Counted from the stretch's first letter, positions 1 through 13,706 are shown. The stretch is DNA of 64,000 bases from Anaeramoeba flamelloides (GCA_027625915.1 JANTQA010000008.1:12401001-12465000), one strand, 5' to 3'. Made by a program: numbers and translations. Notes: generated from the sequence alone by a model not told the origin.

Positions 1-2084
1 GAAGTTACATACTGAAATATTAATTGTCGTTTTATTTTTTAGTAAGGAGTTTTTACAAAGATAAAACTGAAATAATTTGAGGTTGATGGTTTTTTAAAAA
101 GATTATATTTTACTAGTAATTAGCCTTTGTTATTTCGGATCTCTGTTGTTTGATCTGAAACTTACTTTGTCTTTTCTAATCTGCTTGAAAACGAATTATT
201 TTAAAAAGTCCTTAAATGTTACCTATTTTTGGATGAATATGTTGTAGTTTGGTAGGCTTATGTTGAAAATGATTAATTGGCGGTTTTGAAGTTGCCAGTT
301 TTTTAAGTTTGGTATTATTTCATTTTAAAAATTTCAAAACTTGCGATCTGAAATATGAGGATCAAGGAAAGAATAATGAGAAACTTATTCATTTTCGTTT
401 GTGATTTAAAAATATGAATATACTCATTTACAAACCTGAAAAAAAATAGTTAATTTTTATTCTAAAAACTGTGTTATGGTTTGAAAATTCTAAGAGATTT
501 TTTTACTGGAAAAAAAATAAGAATTTCATTATTTTGATTGAGTTGAAGTTTGGGTTGTTTTTCTTATTTATATGATTAAATATAATAATAAAACAAATCA
601 ATATTATTATGTTTGTTTATTTTACAATAATAAAAAAATCTATTGTCCAACTTGTTCTGTATTTTCATAAAACTAAATGTAATTATTCTTATAAAGATGG
701 GATACATGTCTTTTCAAAAATTTTATTTTATCGAAAAAAAATGAAAACTGATAGTTTTACAAATTTTCAAGAAAAAGTTCGTGATTTATTATTATTATTA
801 TTTAGAGAAAGGAGTAATTAAAGAAAAATTATCAAATTAAAAAAAAATAGAAGAAGTAAAATAATTAAAATATAAAAAATAAAAAGTTCGTGATTTTAAC
901 CAAAAAGGAAATAATTAATAAAAAAAAAATAAATTCTAATTCAAATTTTATGTACATATTTGTAATTTAGATTTTTTCATTTTTTTTTTGATTTTTAGTT
1001 TTATTTATTATTTTTAAACAAATATAAAACTTTTTTTTTAATTTCGAATGATTGATTTTTTTTTTTTTTTGATTAAAAAAATATTATAAAAATCCTTTTT
1101 TTTTTCTTTAAATTTTTATGTTGGTCATTGAGGGTAATGAATTTTTGAAATTATTTATAAATTACAATACTCACAAAATAAAAAATAAATAATTATTAAT
1201 ACTAAAAAATTAAGAGTCGATTAAAAATTTTGGAGAAGGCAGGGCAAAAAAATATATTGTTAAATTTGTTTAAAATTTATTCATCAATATTTTATCACGT
1301 GAATGATTAGATATCAGTAATTGATTTTATTTGAGTTCTTAAGTTTTGATTAACTCAAATTTGACCTAATATCAATCTTTGAAAAAAATATTTTGATCAA
1401 ATGAAATACATTACCTAACTCAAAAAATGAAATGAAATGAAAATACTTTAGGATGAAAAAATTATTTTCATATTTTTCAAAAAAAAATAATTGCAATTTG
1501 AATGAAATGGTATTATTGTGATCCTTTTAACTGTGTTAACAGTGTATATAATTTTTATTTTTCATTTTTTATTTATATATCAGTGTATGTGTGTATGTGT
1601 GTATGTGTCTTTGTATATCGGGTTCGTTACAGTGGAATATTATCTTGGTACATTCCCCTTTTAAATTTATTTGCTTTTTGACAAATATAAATGTTTTTTT
1701 AATATAAATCACAGTTTTTAATAAATATAAATGTCAAAAAAACGTAATTTTTACAAAAATAAACATTTTTAAAGATTTTTTGATTGTTTAAATTAGAAAT
1801 AAAATTATTCATTCTTATAAAATGAAAATATCTGTGTCTTTTTTTACACTTTTTTTCAAATATATTATTTATCTTATTGTAAATTTAACCAGATTCCTTA
1901 GGTTTACAGACTGGTGTTTTTGTATTTAAATAATTAAATAATCTTAAGTATTTTTAAATTATTTTGATTTTGATGAATAATGATAATACCTTAAAATAAA
2001 CTCCAGGTCATTCAAAGGGGCTCATCCAAAATTCAATAATTCACTTTTTTCAAGAATAAAAGAATCCCATATTGTTTAGAAATA

Positions 2085-2275
2085 CAGTCAATTCCACTTT
2101 TAAGGTACAGATTTTGAAGGGAATTTAAGACAAAAAAAAATATCAAATTAAGGAACCAAATTCAAATTCAAATAAAATAATTTGTATAAAAAAATTTCAA
2201 AAAATATACAATAATTTGAGATTATTTTGTTCCATTAATTTCTTTCAAATTTTGTATCTAAAGTGTAACTGGTTG
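2085..2275. mobile_element. Tc1/mariner-like MITE, family 1, copy 1
   Basis: An imperfect palindrome of 191 bp bounded by TA on both sides (2083-2084 and 2276-2277). It starts CAGTCAATTCCACTTTTAAG, and its right end is a diverged reverse complement of that. A CAGT start with a TA target site is the hallmark of Tc1/mariner elements. There is no coding capacity. It abuts copy 2, sharing the middle TA. Confidence 0.7.
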
Positions 2276-2277
2276 TA

Positions 2278-2472
2278 CAGTCAGTTTCAATTTTAAGGCA
2301 GAAACTTTCAACCAAATTTAAGGCACAAAAAAATCTCAAATTAAAGCACAAAATTCAAATTCTAGTAAAAATAAATTGTAAAAATTTAATTCCAAATTTT
2401 TTACCTTAATTTGAGATTTTTTTGTGCCTTAAATTTCGTTGAAAGTTTGTGCCTTAAAAGTGAAACTGACTG
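2278..2472. mobile_element. Tc1/mariner-like MITE, family 1, copy 2
   Basis: A near-perfect palindrome of 195 bp with arms of about 75 bp. It starts CAGTCAGTTTCAATTTTAAG and ends with the reverse complement, differing at few positions. TA lies at 2276-2277 and 2473-2474. The arms contain the repeated block TTTAAGGCACAAAAAAATC. It is the least diverged copy of the family here, so probably the youngest. No open frame. Confidence 0.8.
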
Positions 2473-5400
2473 TAATAGAAATAATAATCTTTGGGTTATA
2501 GTCTCTAATTATAAAAGAAATACCTGAATAAACCATAAATTTTAAAAAAAGGAATAATGAAATGTTTAAAAAAATATTTGAGCCCTTTTCATTCGAACTT
2601 AGAGTGTATAGTTTATCAATTTCGATCAAAAATTAAAATTGTTGAAAATAATATTTCTTAATTGTTAATATAAACATTTTAAAAGAAAATCAGAAGTAAA
2701 GCTTTTTTAAAAGTTAATTTTTTGATTCAAACATTTTTTTTTTATTTAATTAACTTTTTATAAAAAGAAAAGAAAAAAATAAATAAAAAAGTACTACCAA
2801 AAAAAAAAAACAAAATGGGGTAAAATGATCAGATTTATAATTGAAAATTTTATTTTCAAAAGAAGAAAGAATTAAACTCATATAATATTGTCTCCTTCTT
2901 CAATAAAAATAGCTATTTGACTGGAAGGGGGGTTTATTTAAGAAAAATTTGATATTTATTTCCATTTTTATTTTCTGAATCTACTTCTAAAACACTTTAT
3001 TGAAGAAGAATATTTGAAAGTCAACTAATTTTACAAATTTTCTTAACATTTAAACGAAAAAAATGTATTATTCGTGGTTAAGGTAAAAAGGTGCCAAAAT
3101 GAAAAATTAAGCTTAATTTTTCCATATTCATTAAATATTATGAGAACAAAAGAATCAGTAATTTATTATTGTGCTTTTTAATATACCTTCTAATGAATCA
3201 AAAAAAGGTAAAAAATAATAAGGTAGAACTCTTGAAATAAGATATAGAATATTTTTTAAGATTATCATTTGAGTTGAAAAAATGGGAGTTTTCAAACCTT
3301 TTAATTACATAATAAACCAGGTAAAATTTTTCAATAGGCTTTCAAAAAATATAAACACCAATAATTAAGATAAATACATTAATGTATATTTCGAAAAATA
3401 AAAAATTTGTAAGTTTTCTTGTCTTTTTTACTCTTATATATATATATATATTAGGTGAGTTAAAAAAAATTTAAAACAGTTAATTTTTCAGCAAATAATA
3501 CACTGGCCAAATTTATTTTTGTGTATGGTTTGTTTGTTTTGTTTTTTTCCTTTTTTAATTCCATTTTAAAAATCCTAATTCAAGAAATCAATTCATTTAG
3601 ATTTGGAATATTGTAAATGTAAAACCGGTTCTTTGAGTTAAATTTAGATTTCTACTATTTGTTTTCGAAAGTCTGACTTTTCACTTTACAAAAAAAAAAA
3701 AAACATAGACTGGAATTTGAATTATACAGTAAGTAAAAAGTGCAAGCCTAATGTCTATACTGTTAAAATCAAATTTTACCTATTAAAAATTTATCTCAAA
3801 ATCCAATAAGGAAACTTAATAAAAATCCAAAAAGATCATTTCTTATTGAATTTGTGAAGATGTTTCAGTTTTTATATTAAATGATTTGTAAAATATTTGA
3901 GAACCTGAAATATAAATTTTAATTTATTAATTGGAAAAAACAGTAATTAGTCTTTAAAAATATAATTCATTCTTTTTTTTTTTTTCTTATTTCAATACAG
4001 CATTCAAAATACTATTCAATGGTACACCTAAGTTCAATTGGATTTTGATGGTGAAATACTTTGGGTTTTAAGTAAATTTTGAATTATGAATGCAATTTAT
4101 TGATATTTTTTTTTAATATTCTCAATTTTTTTGAAATTTTTTGAATTTTTTTGATTGATTAAAAATTTTCATAAAAATTTTCTCTATTCTTTGAGATAAA
4201 TTTTCCAATTTGATCCTTCATTTTTAGAATTACTTTTTATTATTAAAACTTTAAAAAGCCGATACCATATTAAATTAGGGTTTATTGTTGATTTCTTTGA
4301 TCAACTAATATGTAGGTCCTCTATAACAAAATATAACGCTTTTTCTTTTGAAACATGGATTAAACTTTTCTGCACCAATTATTTTGACAACGTTAGATAT
4401 GAAAAATTTTTACTTCTTTTTTTATATTCCTTTTTGATTATAGGCCACAAACTAACAATACTTTTCTGTGAGAACTCACACTAGTAAATGGAAATTGAAA
4501 AATAAAACGAAAAGGAAGTGAATATTTTTTCTCCTCGTTAAATCAAATTCTGAAATAAAAAAGTGTATAATTATTCCCTTGTAGGATGTTGTTTCTCAAT
4601 GAATTCGAAAACACATTACAAAAATCAGTTGTTCATATTAGTTAAGGTGTTTGTGATCTTTTATCCAAAAAGTAAAAATAAATTATTTTTACAAAAAATA
4701 GGTTTTAATTAAATTGATATTTTTTTTATTCTACTTTAAAAAATCACTTACCAAGCTATTAAAAATACACTTTTAAAGACGTTTATTCAATTAGTTTTTC
4801 TTTTAAGTTGGTTATTTGTTCAAAGGCAACAATCAATCAGTAAAAATCAACAATTTTCCTCGAAATCAATACCACTCTTTATTTCTTTACAATGCTAAGA
4901 TATTATTTACAGAAGAAGGAATAAAAAAAAAACAACTTTTTTGCCAAACACTTTAATTGGATCTGTTGTTAAAAGATAACAATTCCCTTCACCACATAGA
5001 AAGGGAAGTGGTTTGTTCTTTAAAGGAAGAATTTTTCGTCTTTACCTCATATGATTTATTCATTCCAAATTGTAAATTTTGTTTTAGTTTCCACTTTGAA
5101 AAAATCTCACAATTTTTATTCTTTAAAAATTTTAACCTTCCCTTAGTAACCTGAGTGTAACTTCAAATAAAACATCTCTTCCCACTTTTAATATACTAAG
5201 TTGTTGTGCTCACAAAATAATTACTCAATAATACGTTCGTAATTTAATAGCACAAATATCTGAAATACATGTTTTGCTTTTTACAAAAATAGTCGTAAAA
5301 ATAGATTTTAGGATGAAGAGAAGACTATTTGCTGGTAAAGTAAACACAATTTTTTTGTCCAAAAAGTAATTTATTTTTCTTTGCTGGAAAATTTAAATAA

Positions 5401-5825
5401 CAGAATGTTTTCGATTGTTTAAGATGGAAAGTCTTTTTTTTCAAAATTTCTTTTTGGTTCCAGTCTCTCCAAAAAGTAAACTCGTCAAAAATAAAAATAT
5501 TTTCAATTCTCTCAAAAGACCAAACCCAAACATCAAAAAACTCAACGACGAACAACACCATAGTATTCTACAATTTGTCAGTCATCGAAAGTAACAATAT
5601 TTCATCAATAACAATTAGAAAACACAAAAAATTTAAAACAAACATGATTCGTTATTCAAAAAGAAGAAAACGAAAAGCGACAGTGTGTTCGTTTTCAAAA
5701 GTTTAATTCCGAAAGAACTAAATTATCGAATTTACAGATTCATTTTTTTCTTGAATTGCCTATTGTCTTAAATAAACGGATTTGTTTAGATACTATATTT
5801 TTTTTTTATATTTATAAACCATTAA

Positions 5826-6299
5826 ATGATAGAACCACACCTTTTTCGACATGTAAGAGTGAAACCTTATCGTAAACGAAAGTCGCCACTTTCCAAAGAG
5901 CAAGATCTAGAGACCTATAGCGAAAAAACACAAACACATACCGAAATAATAATTAGTCACCCAAGAACAAGAAAACATAGCAAATCGATCAGAAGCATTG
6001 CAATTATGAACCAGCCCCCAACAAAAAGAATCCTTCGTTTTTGTATTGCGTCAGCGTTGGTGTTGTTTTTATCAATCTTAACGTCTTTAGCAGTCCTGTT
6101 ACAGTTTTATTCCAAAAAAAAAAACAAGAATATTAAATTTTTCAAAAACAAGAAAAACATTTTCCAATTGCAATCTTCAACAAAAGAAACCAAAAAGAAA
6201 TTTAAAAGATTTGCCAAAAGCCTTTTTAAACCTGATCAAAATCAGGTCTCAAGTCACCTTCTTGAAAACAACAAACTTTCAAGAGTCTCTGTCTTGTAA
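5826..6299 (+). CDS. Small basic single-pass membrane protein, unrecognised
   Basis: A single-exon frame of 157 residues from ATG at 5826 to TAA. I recognise no family. One hydrophobic segment at about residues 70-93 (FCIASALVLFLSILTSLAVL) is long enough for one membrane pass, with Arg/Lys-rich sequence on both sides. The first 60 residues are hydrophilic and rich in Arg, Ser and Thr; the last 60 carry Lys and Phe-Lys clusters. GC content is clearly higher than in the flanks, which supports real coding. An internal Met at residue 61, just before the hydrophobic segment, could be an alternative start giving a signal-anchor protein. No neighbour context helps. Confidence 0.55.
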   Translation: MIEPHLFRHVRVKPYRKRKSPLSKEQDLETYSEKTQTHTEIIISHPRTRKHSKSIRSIAIMNQPPTKRILRFCIASALVLFLSILTSLAVLLQFYSKKKNKNIKFFKNKKNIFQLQSSTKETKKKFKRFAKSLFKPDQNQVSSHLLENNKLSRVSVL

Positions 6300-7060
6300 A
6301 AAATATCTAAAAACAAAAAATTTTTGCAAATAAAAATAAATCTACTTTGGGATTTTTTTAATTGAAAAAAAATTACTTCCCCTTTTTGAAAAAAAAAATT
6401 GTTTTTTTATTTTGATTTTTGGTTTTTGATTTTTTTATATGTTGGTCAACTGAAAACACAATCAATCGTTTCTCAGAAACGGAAAGTGTCAAAAATAGAA
6501 TCGGACAAATTTCAAATTACAAAAGTAAATGTTTTTTTTGTTGCTGGTTAATTTCTTGCAAAAAAATTCTTTTGTAAATCGATTGGTTGTCTTACAAATA
6601 ATCTAGGACTATCTGAATTTTGTGTCTATCCTATACAACACCTAGAAACAGCAACACCTTTACAGATATAAAAGTCCGTTGATTCAAGAAATCTTCATAA
6701 AATTGTTAATTGATGATTTTTTCAAAATTTGTAATTTTGATAAAACCCTTTTCACGATAACTAAATTCAAAATTTCCCTTGAAAAGGTTTGACAATCAAA
6801 GACGTCTTGGTTCACTACTTTGCACTTCAAATGAAAATATATTAGCTTTTAAGACGGGTACTATTATACTTGAAAATAAAATGGTGAGATTTTTGCATAA
6901 CAGGTAAACAAAATTGTTTTTAATTTTGGCTTTGTTTGAAAATTTCGACAACTTTTTGATCAATATAAATGTTATTTATTCCAATCTCCCCAAAATTTAA
7001 AATCTGTATTATTTTTCTGACCCTTCAATTGGTAATTCTTTAAAAGATTTTTATTGATTA

Positions 7061-7255
7061 CAGTAAGTTCCACGTTTAAGACACAAATTTTCAACTAAAT
7101 TTAATGCACAAAAAAATCTCAAATTATAGCACATTTTTTGGAATTATTTTTTATTACAAATTATTTTACTCGGATTTAAATTTTGGGCCTTATATGAGAT
7201 TTTTTTTTGTCTTATTTTTCCTTCAAAATTTGTACCTTAAAAATTGAACTGGTTG
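7061..7255. mobile_element. Tc1/mariner-like MITE, family 1, copy 3
   Basis: 195 bp bounded by TA (7059-7060 and 7256-7257). It starts CAGTAAGTTCCACGTTTAAG, and its right end is a diverged reverse complement. Same length and internal AAAAAAATCTCAAATTA motif as copy 2 at 2278-2472, but more mutated. No coding capacity. Confidence 0.7.
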
Positions 7256-7566
7256 TAGTAGTTTATGTTTTAACACATGAATGGCATAAATTTGGATAGG
7301 GCACATTAATGGCTATCTTAATCCTCAAGCCTGAGAACACATCTTGGAGTACTAAAAATATATTTAGAACTGTTCCAGCCTGACATGAAAATGCAGTAGA
7401 TATAGAAATTGATTTTCTATTATCAAATTTTATTATATTTTAAAAATTTTAAAATGACCGCGAACGTTAATTTTCAAATATAAAATTTTAAGATCCAAGT
7501 GAAATTTATGTTATCAGTTTTTTGGTTTATGAAAAAACCCTAAAAAAAGCATTACATTATTTCCAG

Positions 7567-7578
7567 CCCCCCCCCCCC
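7567..7578 (+). repeat. Run of twelve C
   Basis: An uninterrupted C12 run (G12 on the other strand), very unusual against this A+T-rich background. Confidence 0.9.
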
Positions 7579-8192
7579 AGTAAAAAGTTATCAGACATAA
7601 AAAATGATTTTCTATTCTGAAAATTTTTCTTGTACATCAAACCATGAAATGGTTCAGAAAGTCCATCATAAATTGAAAAATTTCTGTATAGAAGATTAAA
7701 AAGAAGTTATCGATTTTTTGGTTTTTGGAAACTTTCAAAATAACTGACAAAATGAACTTATACTAATGGGGGTCTTCAATAGTCTTAGTTGCAAAAATTA
7801 TCTTGTTCTCACAATATAAAATATATGATCAAAAAACATATAAAGTTCTTGTGATTTCTTTTTCTTCGAAATTTAATTTTTGTCATTATAATATTAAAGA
7901 TACAAGCAAATTTCTCTTTTGATAAGTAATAGAAATTGAATTTTTATAATTATGATATGATAGAGATCCCCATTATCTATTTCTGAAAATGCAATTATAT
8001 AATAAATAACCAGCACGCCCGTATGATAAAACTTTGCAGATGTGTTCGAGGGGATCAAAGAACGTAAAATAATATATAGTAAAGCAACCATGTTAAATTT
8101 AAGATTTCGATTATTTTTTGAAATTATTTACTTCAACTATATATTTTTTCTAACAATAATTGTTTTTAGATTGTAAATGATATAGTAACTTA

Positions 8193-8218
8193 CCCCCCTT
8201 GACCCCCACCACCGGCCC
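8193..8218 (+). repeat. C-rich island with G-quadruplex potential on the minus strand
   Basis: Runs of six, five and three C separated by short spacers. The complementary strand has matching G runs and could form a quadruplex. No open frame or known element spans it. Confidence 0.6.
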
Positions 8219-8662
8219 TTTTTTTTTTAAATTATTTTCTTTAAATTATTTTTTTTAAATATTCTCCACAACACCGATGATAACTAATGAAATATATTTC
8301 AATGGTTTCGAAAGATGTGTTTAAAAGAACTATCATAATTCTACTTCTCAGGTAATTAACAAATTCAAACAAATACCTAAAATCTTATTCAGTCAAAGGT
8401 GCCCAGTTTTATTGAAGATATAGAACATACTCTACAAGTTTAACATTGTATTCTTCCCAAAATCTAATTTTCAATTTTTAGATCAAAATCATTTATTCTC
8501 AATTTATAAATTTTTTTTTTTTTATGTATTTTACTTATTGTTTTTTTTTTTTTTATCTTTATTTTTAAAAACGCAATTTACAAAAAAAAAAAATGTTATA
8601 AACTCCAAATTAATATAAAGAAAATTGAATCTTGGGAATTTATTTTACAATTCATACATTTA

Positions 8663-8789
8663 CAGTTGTTTTAAAAAAGCGTTGACAAAAAGTTTAATCA
8701 TTAGGAATCCAAACTGTCTAATTTGCTCTTTTAAAGTAGTTTGAGTAAAACTTGAGAAAAAAATAGTACACACTTTATTAAAACAGCTG
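8663..8789. mobile_element. TA-flanked MITE, family 2, copy 1
   Basis: 127 bp bounded by TA (8661-8662 and 8790-8791). The left end reads CAGTTGTTTTAAAAAAGCG; the right end is its approximate reverse complement, ACTTTATTAAAACAGCTG. The same termini occur at 35989-36211 and 44200-44466. The TA target suggests a Tc1/mariner origin. No coding capacity. Confidence 0.65.
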
Positions 8790-9714
8790 TACTATTAAAA
8801 AAATGTATTACAAACGATTTTAATTTTATTAAAAAATTCAGAAATTTTGCAAGAGACGTTCCAATGAAAAGTAACCAAAAAATTTTATTAATTTTTTTTT
8901 TGTGAAATTTATAGTTTATTTGGGTATTTCTTTTTTGATTATTGACGATAATATAAAGTTTATCATTTCTCATATTTCTAAACAAAATAAGTTTGGTTTA
9001 TTCTTAAAAATAAAGTGAATTTTCCATTTTTGACAGTACCTATTTGAGTGAAATGAATTTTATACTAAATAAAATATTTTTTTTTTTTTTTTTACGAATT
9101 TGTAAGATATAAGACTCATTAAAAAATAAATTCCATATTTTTTTTTTAATTTTTAAGTTAGCATACCCCCAAATTTTTTTCTTAAATTTGAAACTGGCTG
9201 TACTTAATTTGTATGTTTTAAATCGATTTAATTTAAAATAATAAACACAAATCAAGAAATAACAGTTCTGTAAAAGATGATTTTTTTTATATTTCAAAGA
9301 TTATTCTCTTTGGAAATATTTCTATTTTTTAAATTGATAATATAAAATTAAGAGTAAGTTTAATATCTAGCGAATTAATACCAAAAATTAACATTTTAAA
9401 ATATTTGCATCAAAAATATAAAAAAAAGAAAAAATAAATAAATACTTTTTTGTAGAAAATGAAGAGCTGATTTCTAATAAAAAAACAGACAATATAACAA
9501 TGATCCAAATGATTCGTATTAGCAATTAAAGATTACTATAAATTTTCTCTATTTTATTTGAGACAATTTATCAAAATTAATCCTATTTCAATTTTTTTTT
9601 TTTACAATCAAAAAGGAAAAAAATACCTCCAATTTTCACATCTAAAAAATGTTTTTGCCAATCAAGACAATAATCATTATATCTTAAATTAAAAGTAGTA
9701 CACTATTTCCAAAT

Positions 9715-10110
9715 CTAACATTTTACTTTCATTATCAAATTTTGATGTTGATATATTTTTTTAAAAGTTGAATAAAGAGAATATGAAAGCTCATATTGAT
9801 AATTTTTTTCCATAAATGAACGAATATTCTAAAATTCTATCTGATATTTAAAAAAAATTTTTTTTAGAACTCCATAATGACCCTAAATATCAAAAATTCA
9901 TTGAGAAATGAAACAAATATTTACTCTTAAAAATCTCAATTTTTATTGAATATATAAGATTATTTTTCAAATTATCTAATATATGAAAAAAAAAATAATA
10001 TCAAAATGATATTTCTTATACTATATATTCAACTTTTTAAAAATCTATCTAACCATCAAAATCTTATATTAAAAAAAATTCACAGTATATTTGGTATCTC
10101 TGTATCTTAA
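9715..10110. mobile_element. Inverted-repeat element, family 4, copy 1
   Basis: The left arm contains CAAATTTTGATGTTGATAT followed by TTTTTAAAAGTTGAATA. The right arm carries the diverged reverse complement around 10030-10075. The same arms recur at 28545-28960 and 29312-29725, and a left-arm-only copy is at about 10455-10740. Ends are not sharply defined. No coding capacity. Confidence 0.5.
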
Positions 10111-10454
10111 AATTTAATAAAATAATTTATATGAAGAATCTAGTAATGACAAATAACTATACTGAAATTTTAATAATAATAAAAACATATGTTTAATAAA
10201 GATGTTTTAAAATAAATTTACCACTATTTTATGGAAATAGATATAATAATATTTCATATTATTTATTTCAAAGAACATTATTTTTAATAATCTTATTGAA
10301 AAGTAATTCCATTTGGTAAAATTATATCAACAAACTCTAAAAAGGATTTTTAAATATAGAATAAGTTTATTTGAATCTTTTAACAAACCAACTTCTGAAA
10401 ACTTAACATTACCAAATATATTAAAAATAAAAAAATACAGTCTTTCCCTTCTAC

Positions 10455-10740
10455 CTTGAAATTGTTTTGATATCCAATTTTGATGTTGATATATATTTTT
10501 ATAAGAAGTTATTTATGAGAATCTTAAAAGCTCATATTGGAAAAAAATTTTTTTCATAAATTATCTAATATTCTAGATTATTTTCTGATATGTAAAAAAT
10601 AAATTTTCAGAACCCAAAACGACCCTAAAAATCGAAAATTCATCAAGAAAGGAAAAAAAATTTACTCTTAAAAAAATTGAATTTGTTGTTGATCATATCA
10701 AAAGAATGTGTTTCTAATAAACTCATTTACGAAATAAAAT
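10455..10740. mobile_element. Family 4 element, partial copy
   Basis: Direct repeat of the left half of the element at 9715-10110, sharing CCAATTTTGATGTTGATAT and a later block around AGCTCATATTG. A matching right arm is not convincing, so the copy looks truncated. Confidence 0.45.
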
Positions 10741-11445
10741 TTTCAATCTGAACTTTCTTATTCTTATAAGCAACCTTTGAAAAAAATTATATCAACAAAA
10801 AAATTTATTAATAAAAAAAAGATAGTGTTTGACTTGGAACCGTAGTATTGTTAATTGTAAAATAAAAAGATCAAAATTTTCATTGAACTTTCCAAAATTC
10901 ACACCAACCAAAAAATTAAAATTAAATTATCAAAACCCCCAATTTCTGAAAGGATAAATTAATAATTTAAGCTGGTTTTATGAATTAAACAATTTGAAAA
11001 GGTACATGGATTTTAAAAACTCTGTTTTTGGGAAAGCTAAAGGAAAATTCTGTTCCATTTTTTTTGCAACAAATATTAATCCAAATTTATGTAAAACTAG
11101 GACTAAATAAATTTCAAATGTTAAAAGTTGTTATTTTATACTATTTTATTTTTAAAACCAATTAACTGTTTTCAAAACTAAAGAAATAATTATTTTGATT
11201 TCCCCCCCTTAAAAACAGATTCTATGATACAAAAATCAGTTGACTTTTGATTTTTGATTTTTGTGTCGAAAAATACTTTTTGTAGATTGTTAAGTAACAG
11301 ATATTGATTAAAATATTCAAAAAATTCTCAAGTTCTGATAACCTTTGAGTTTTATTTTTTTCTATTTGTTTTGAAAATATAAAAATAATTCATAACAAAA
11401 ATAAACACTGTAACAATAGCACAACAAATAAAGAAAACAAATTTA

Positions 11446-13706
11446 ATGAGTCAACTTTTCAATTGGGAAGACTGTGAAGTTTTAAAAAGAGGAAACCTTA
11501 GTGAAATCAAAAAAAGGATTAACAACAAGAACGTCTTCTCAAAGGATTGGGACGGCAATGGAGGCCTCCATTTAGTCTGCAAAAGCGATCACGTGACCAT
11601 TTCTGTGGTAAAGTTTTTCCTGGACAAGGGATCGAAAGTGAATGAGCTGGGTCATTTGAAAAGGAATGTTCTGCACTTCCTGTGCTTAAAAGAATCACCG
11701 AACACAGAGGTCATCGAATATTTGTTGAACTGTGGTGTGGATGTGAACACAAAGGACAATGATTCCAAAACAGCATTACATTACATCTGCGAAAGCAAAA
11801 GCCCCTCATACAAGGTTGTTCACTTGTTTTCAACATTTAAAGCTGATTTCGAAGCTTGTGACAACTTGGGGCAGACAGCATTACACTTGATCTGCAAATC
11901 GTCACTACCATCATTTAAAATTATTCAACTGTTCTCGGCTCTGGGCATAGGCTTCAACAAGAGTGACAATTTGGGGCAAACTTGCTTACATTTTTTGTGT
12001 TTGCAAAAATCACCGAATCTGGCAATAATCAAATATTTAATTTCTAAAAAATCCGATGTAAATGGGTACGACAAAGCGAAAAGGACACCATTGCACTGCG
12101 CTTGTTCAAAGTTAAAACCAAATGTTAAATTGATCCAAATGTTGGTTCTGAATGGAGCAGATCTATGCTACAAAGATTATTTTGGGAAGACACCCATCGA
12201 CTTTCTTGACTTTTCGAGGATCCAAAATTTGAACCAAGTCTTTACTTTAATTAAAACAATCTTCAATTTCCAATTCAAAAAAAAGCTTTTTAACAGTGTT
12301 ATTCATAAATTAGTTCTACAACCCCATATCAATTTAAAACTAATTCAAAAAAGCCTCCAAAATAAAATTAATATTAACACAAAAGACCCTTTATTTTCTT
12401 TAACCCCTTTACATATCATTTGTATGCTAGAAACAGAACAATCTCTATTATTAATTATCAAATTATTTATTAAATACGGCGCAGATATAAACGCCTTAGA
12501 TCGTTCATTTAAAACACCACTACATTACCTTTCAAGACAACAGCAAATTAAAATATGTAAGGAAAAATCTGATCAGAAATGTCAAAATAAAAAGAAATTG
12601 GGAAATAATGAACAACAAACTAATCAAAAAACGGGAATGAGGAAAGAAACGCGAGAAAAAAAAGAAAAAGAAAAAGAAATAGAAATAGAAAAAGAAAAAG
12701 GAAAAGAAAAAGGAAAAGGAAAAGGAAAAGAAAAAGAAAACGAGAACAAAAATAATAATCAAAATGAAAATAATAACCAAAACGAAAAAGAAAAAGTGAA
12801 AAAAATAAAAAAGGAAAATCAAAAAATTGAAATCTTTTCAAAACACAACAGAATTAAAGAAGTAAAATTTTTAATATCAAAAAATGCATTAATTAATTTA
12901 AAAGATGATAAAGGCCGAACACCTATTCATTATGCGTGTATGAATTTATACCCTGACTATAATTTCATCCAGTTGCTAATCGATAATGGGTGTGACGTCA
13001 ATTTAAAAGATTTAGAGGGATGTACACCTTTACACCATGTTTGTAAAAAAGACAATCCACAAGTGAATGCCATTCAATTGTTGTTTGCTAACAACGCCAA
13101 TATCAATAATCGTACAAAAAACGGCTCTTCTGCTTTACATTTCCTCTGCCAAAACCAATCAATTATTACAATTGAGCCGATACAATTATTGATTTTGCTT
13201 GGCGCAGATGTGAATTCCAAAAATTATGATCTACAAACACCACTTCATTTTGTTTGTAGAAATAAGACGCCCAGTTTGGAAATTATCAACTGCTTAATTG
13301 AAAAGGGCGCGAATGTTAACCTCCCAGATAAACAGGGAATGTCGCCACTTCATTTATTGGCACAACGAGACGAACCCTGTTTACAAGTTATAGACTTTTT
13401 ATTAAACAATGGGGCCAATCCAAATTCCAGAAACAATGACAATGAAACACCTTTACATTTGCTTTGTTTGAAATCAAAACCTTCTGTGGAATTAATACAA
13501 CTTCTAATAGATGGCGGCGCTGAAATAAATGCTAAAGATGACAAAGAAGAAATTGGCTCAAGTACACCACTGCATTATGTGTGTTCTCAAAATAATCCTT
13601 CACTTGAAGTAATTCAGGTTTTAATTGAAAATGGCTCTGAATTAAATGAACAAGATGTAATTTTTTATTCATTTTTAATATAAGTTTAGACATATTTACA
13701 TAAGAA

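Larger units (their letters stand above)
1..5825. other. Gene-poor A+T-rich stretch
   Basis: No coding region I can support. Short open frames here have no family resemblance and are the chance product of low GC. It holds two abutting inverted-repeat elements (2085-2472), a TATG/TGTG microsatellite near 1580-1610 and a short TA run near 3437-3452. Base composition becomes a little less A+T-rich from about 4860 toward the gene at 5826, which may be its upstream region. Confidence 0.6.
6300..11445. other. Intergenic stretch with dispersed inverted repeats
   Basis: No gene is supported. It contains a family 1 MITE (7061-7255), a family 2 MITE (8663-8789), two C-rich islands (7567-7578, 8193-8218), and long inverted or direct repeats at about 9715-10110 and 10455-10740. 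Short frames near 8731-8985 and 9040-9297 are Lys/Phe/Ile-rich and overlap repeats, so I do not call them genes. Confidence 0.6.

Noticed and set aside
1580-1640. GGTTCGTTAC near a TATG repeat as a possible tRNA B box
   Set aside because: No A box upstream within tRNA distance; the region is microsatellite.
5325-5561. 78-codon minus-strand frame upstream of the membrane-protein gene
   Set aside because: Starts with ATG and is somewhat less biased than others, but has no domain, splice context or recognisable relative; kept out for lack of support.
12532-12841. Phe-rich minus-strand frames
   Set aside because: Shadow of the Lys/Glu insert in the ankyrin-BTB exon.
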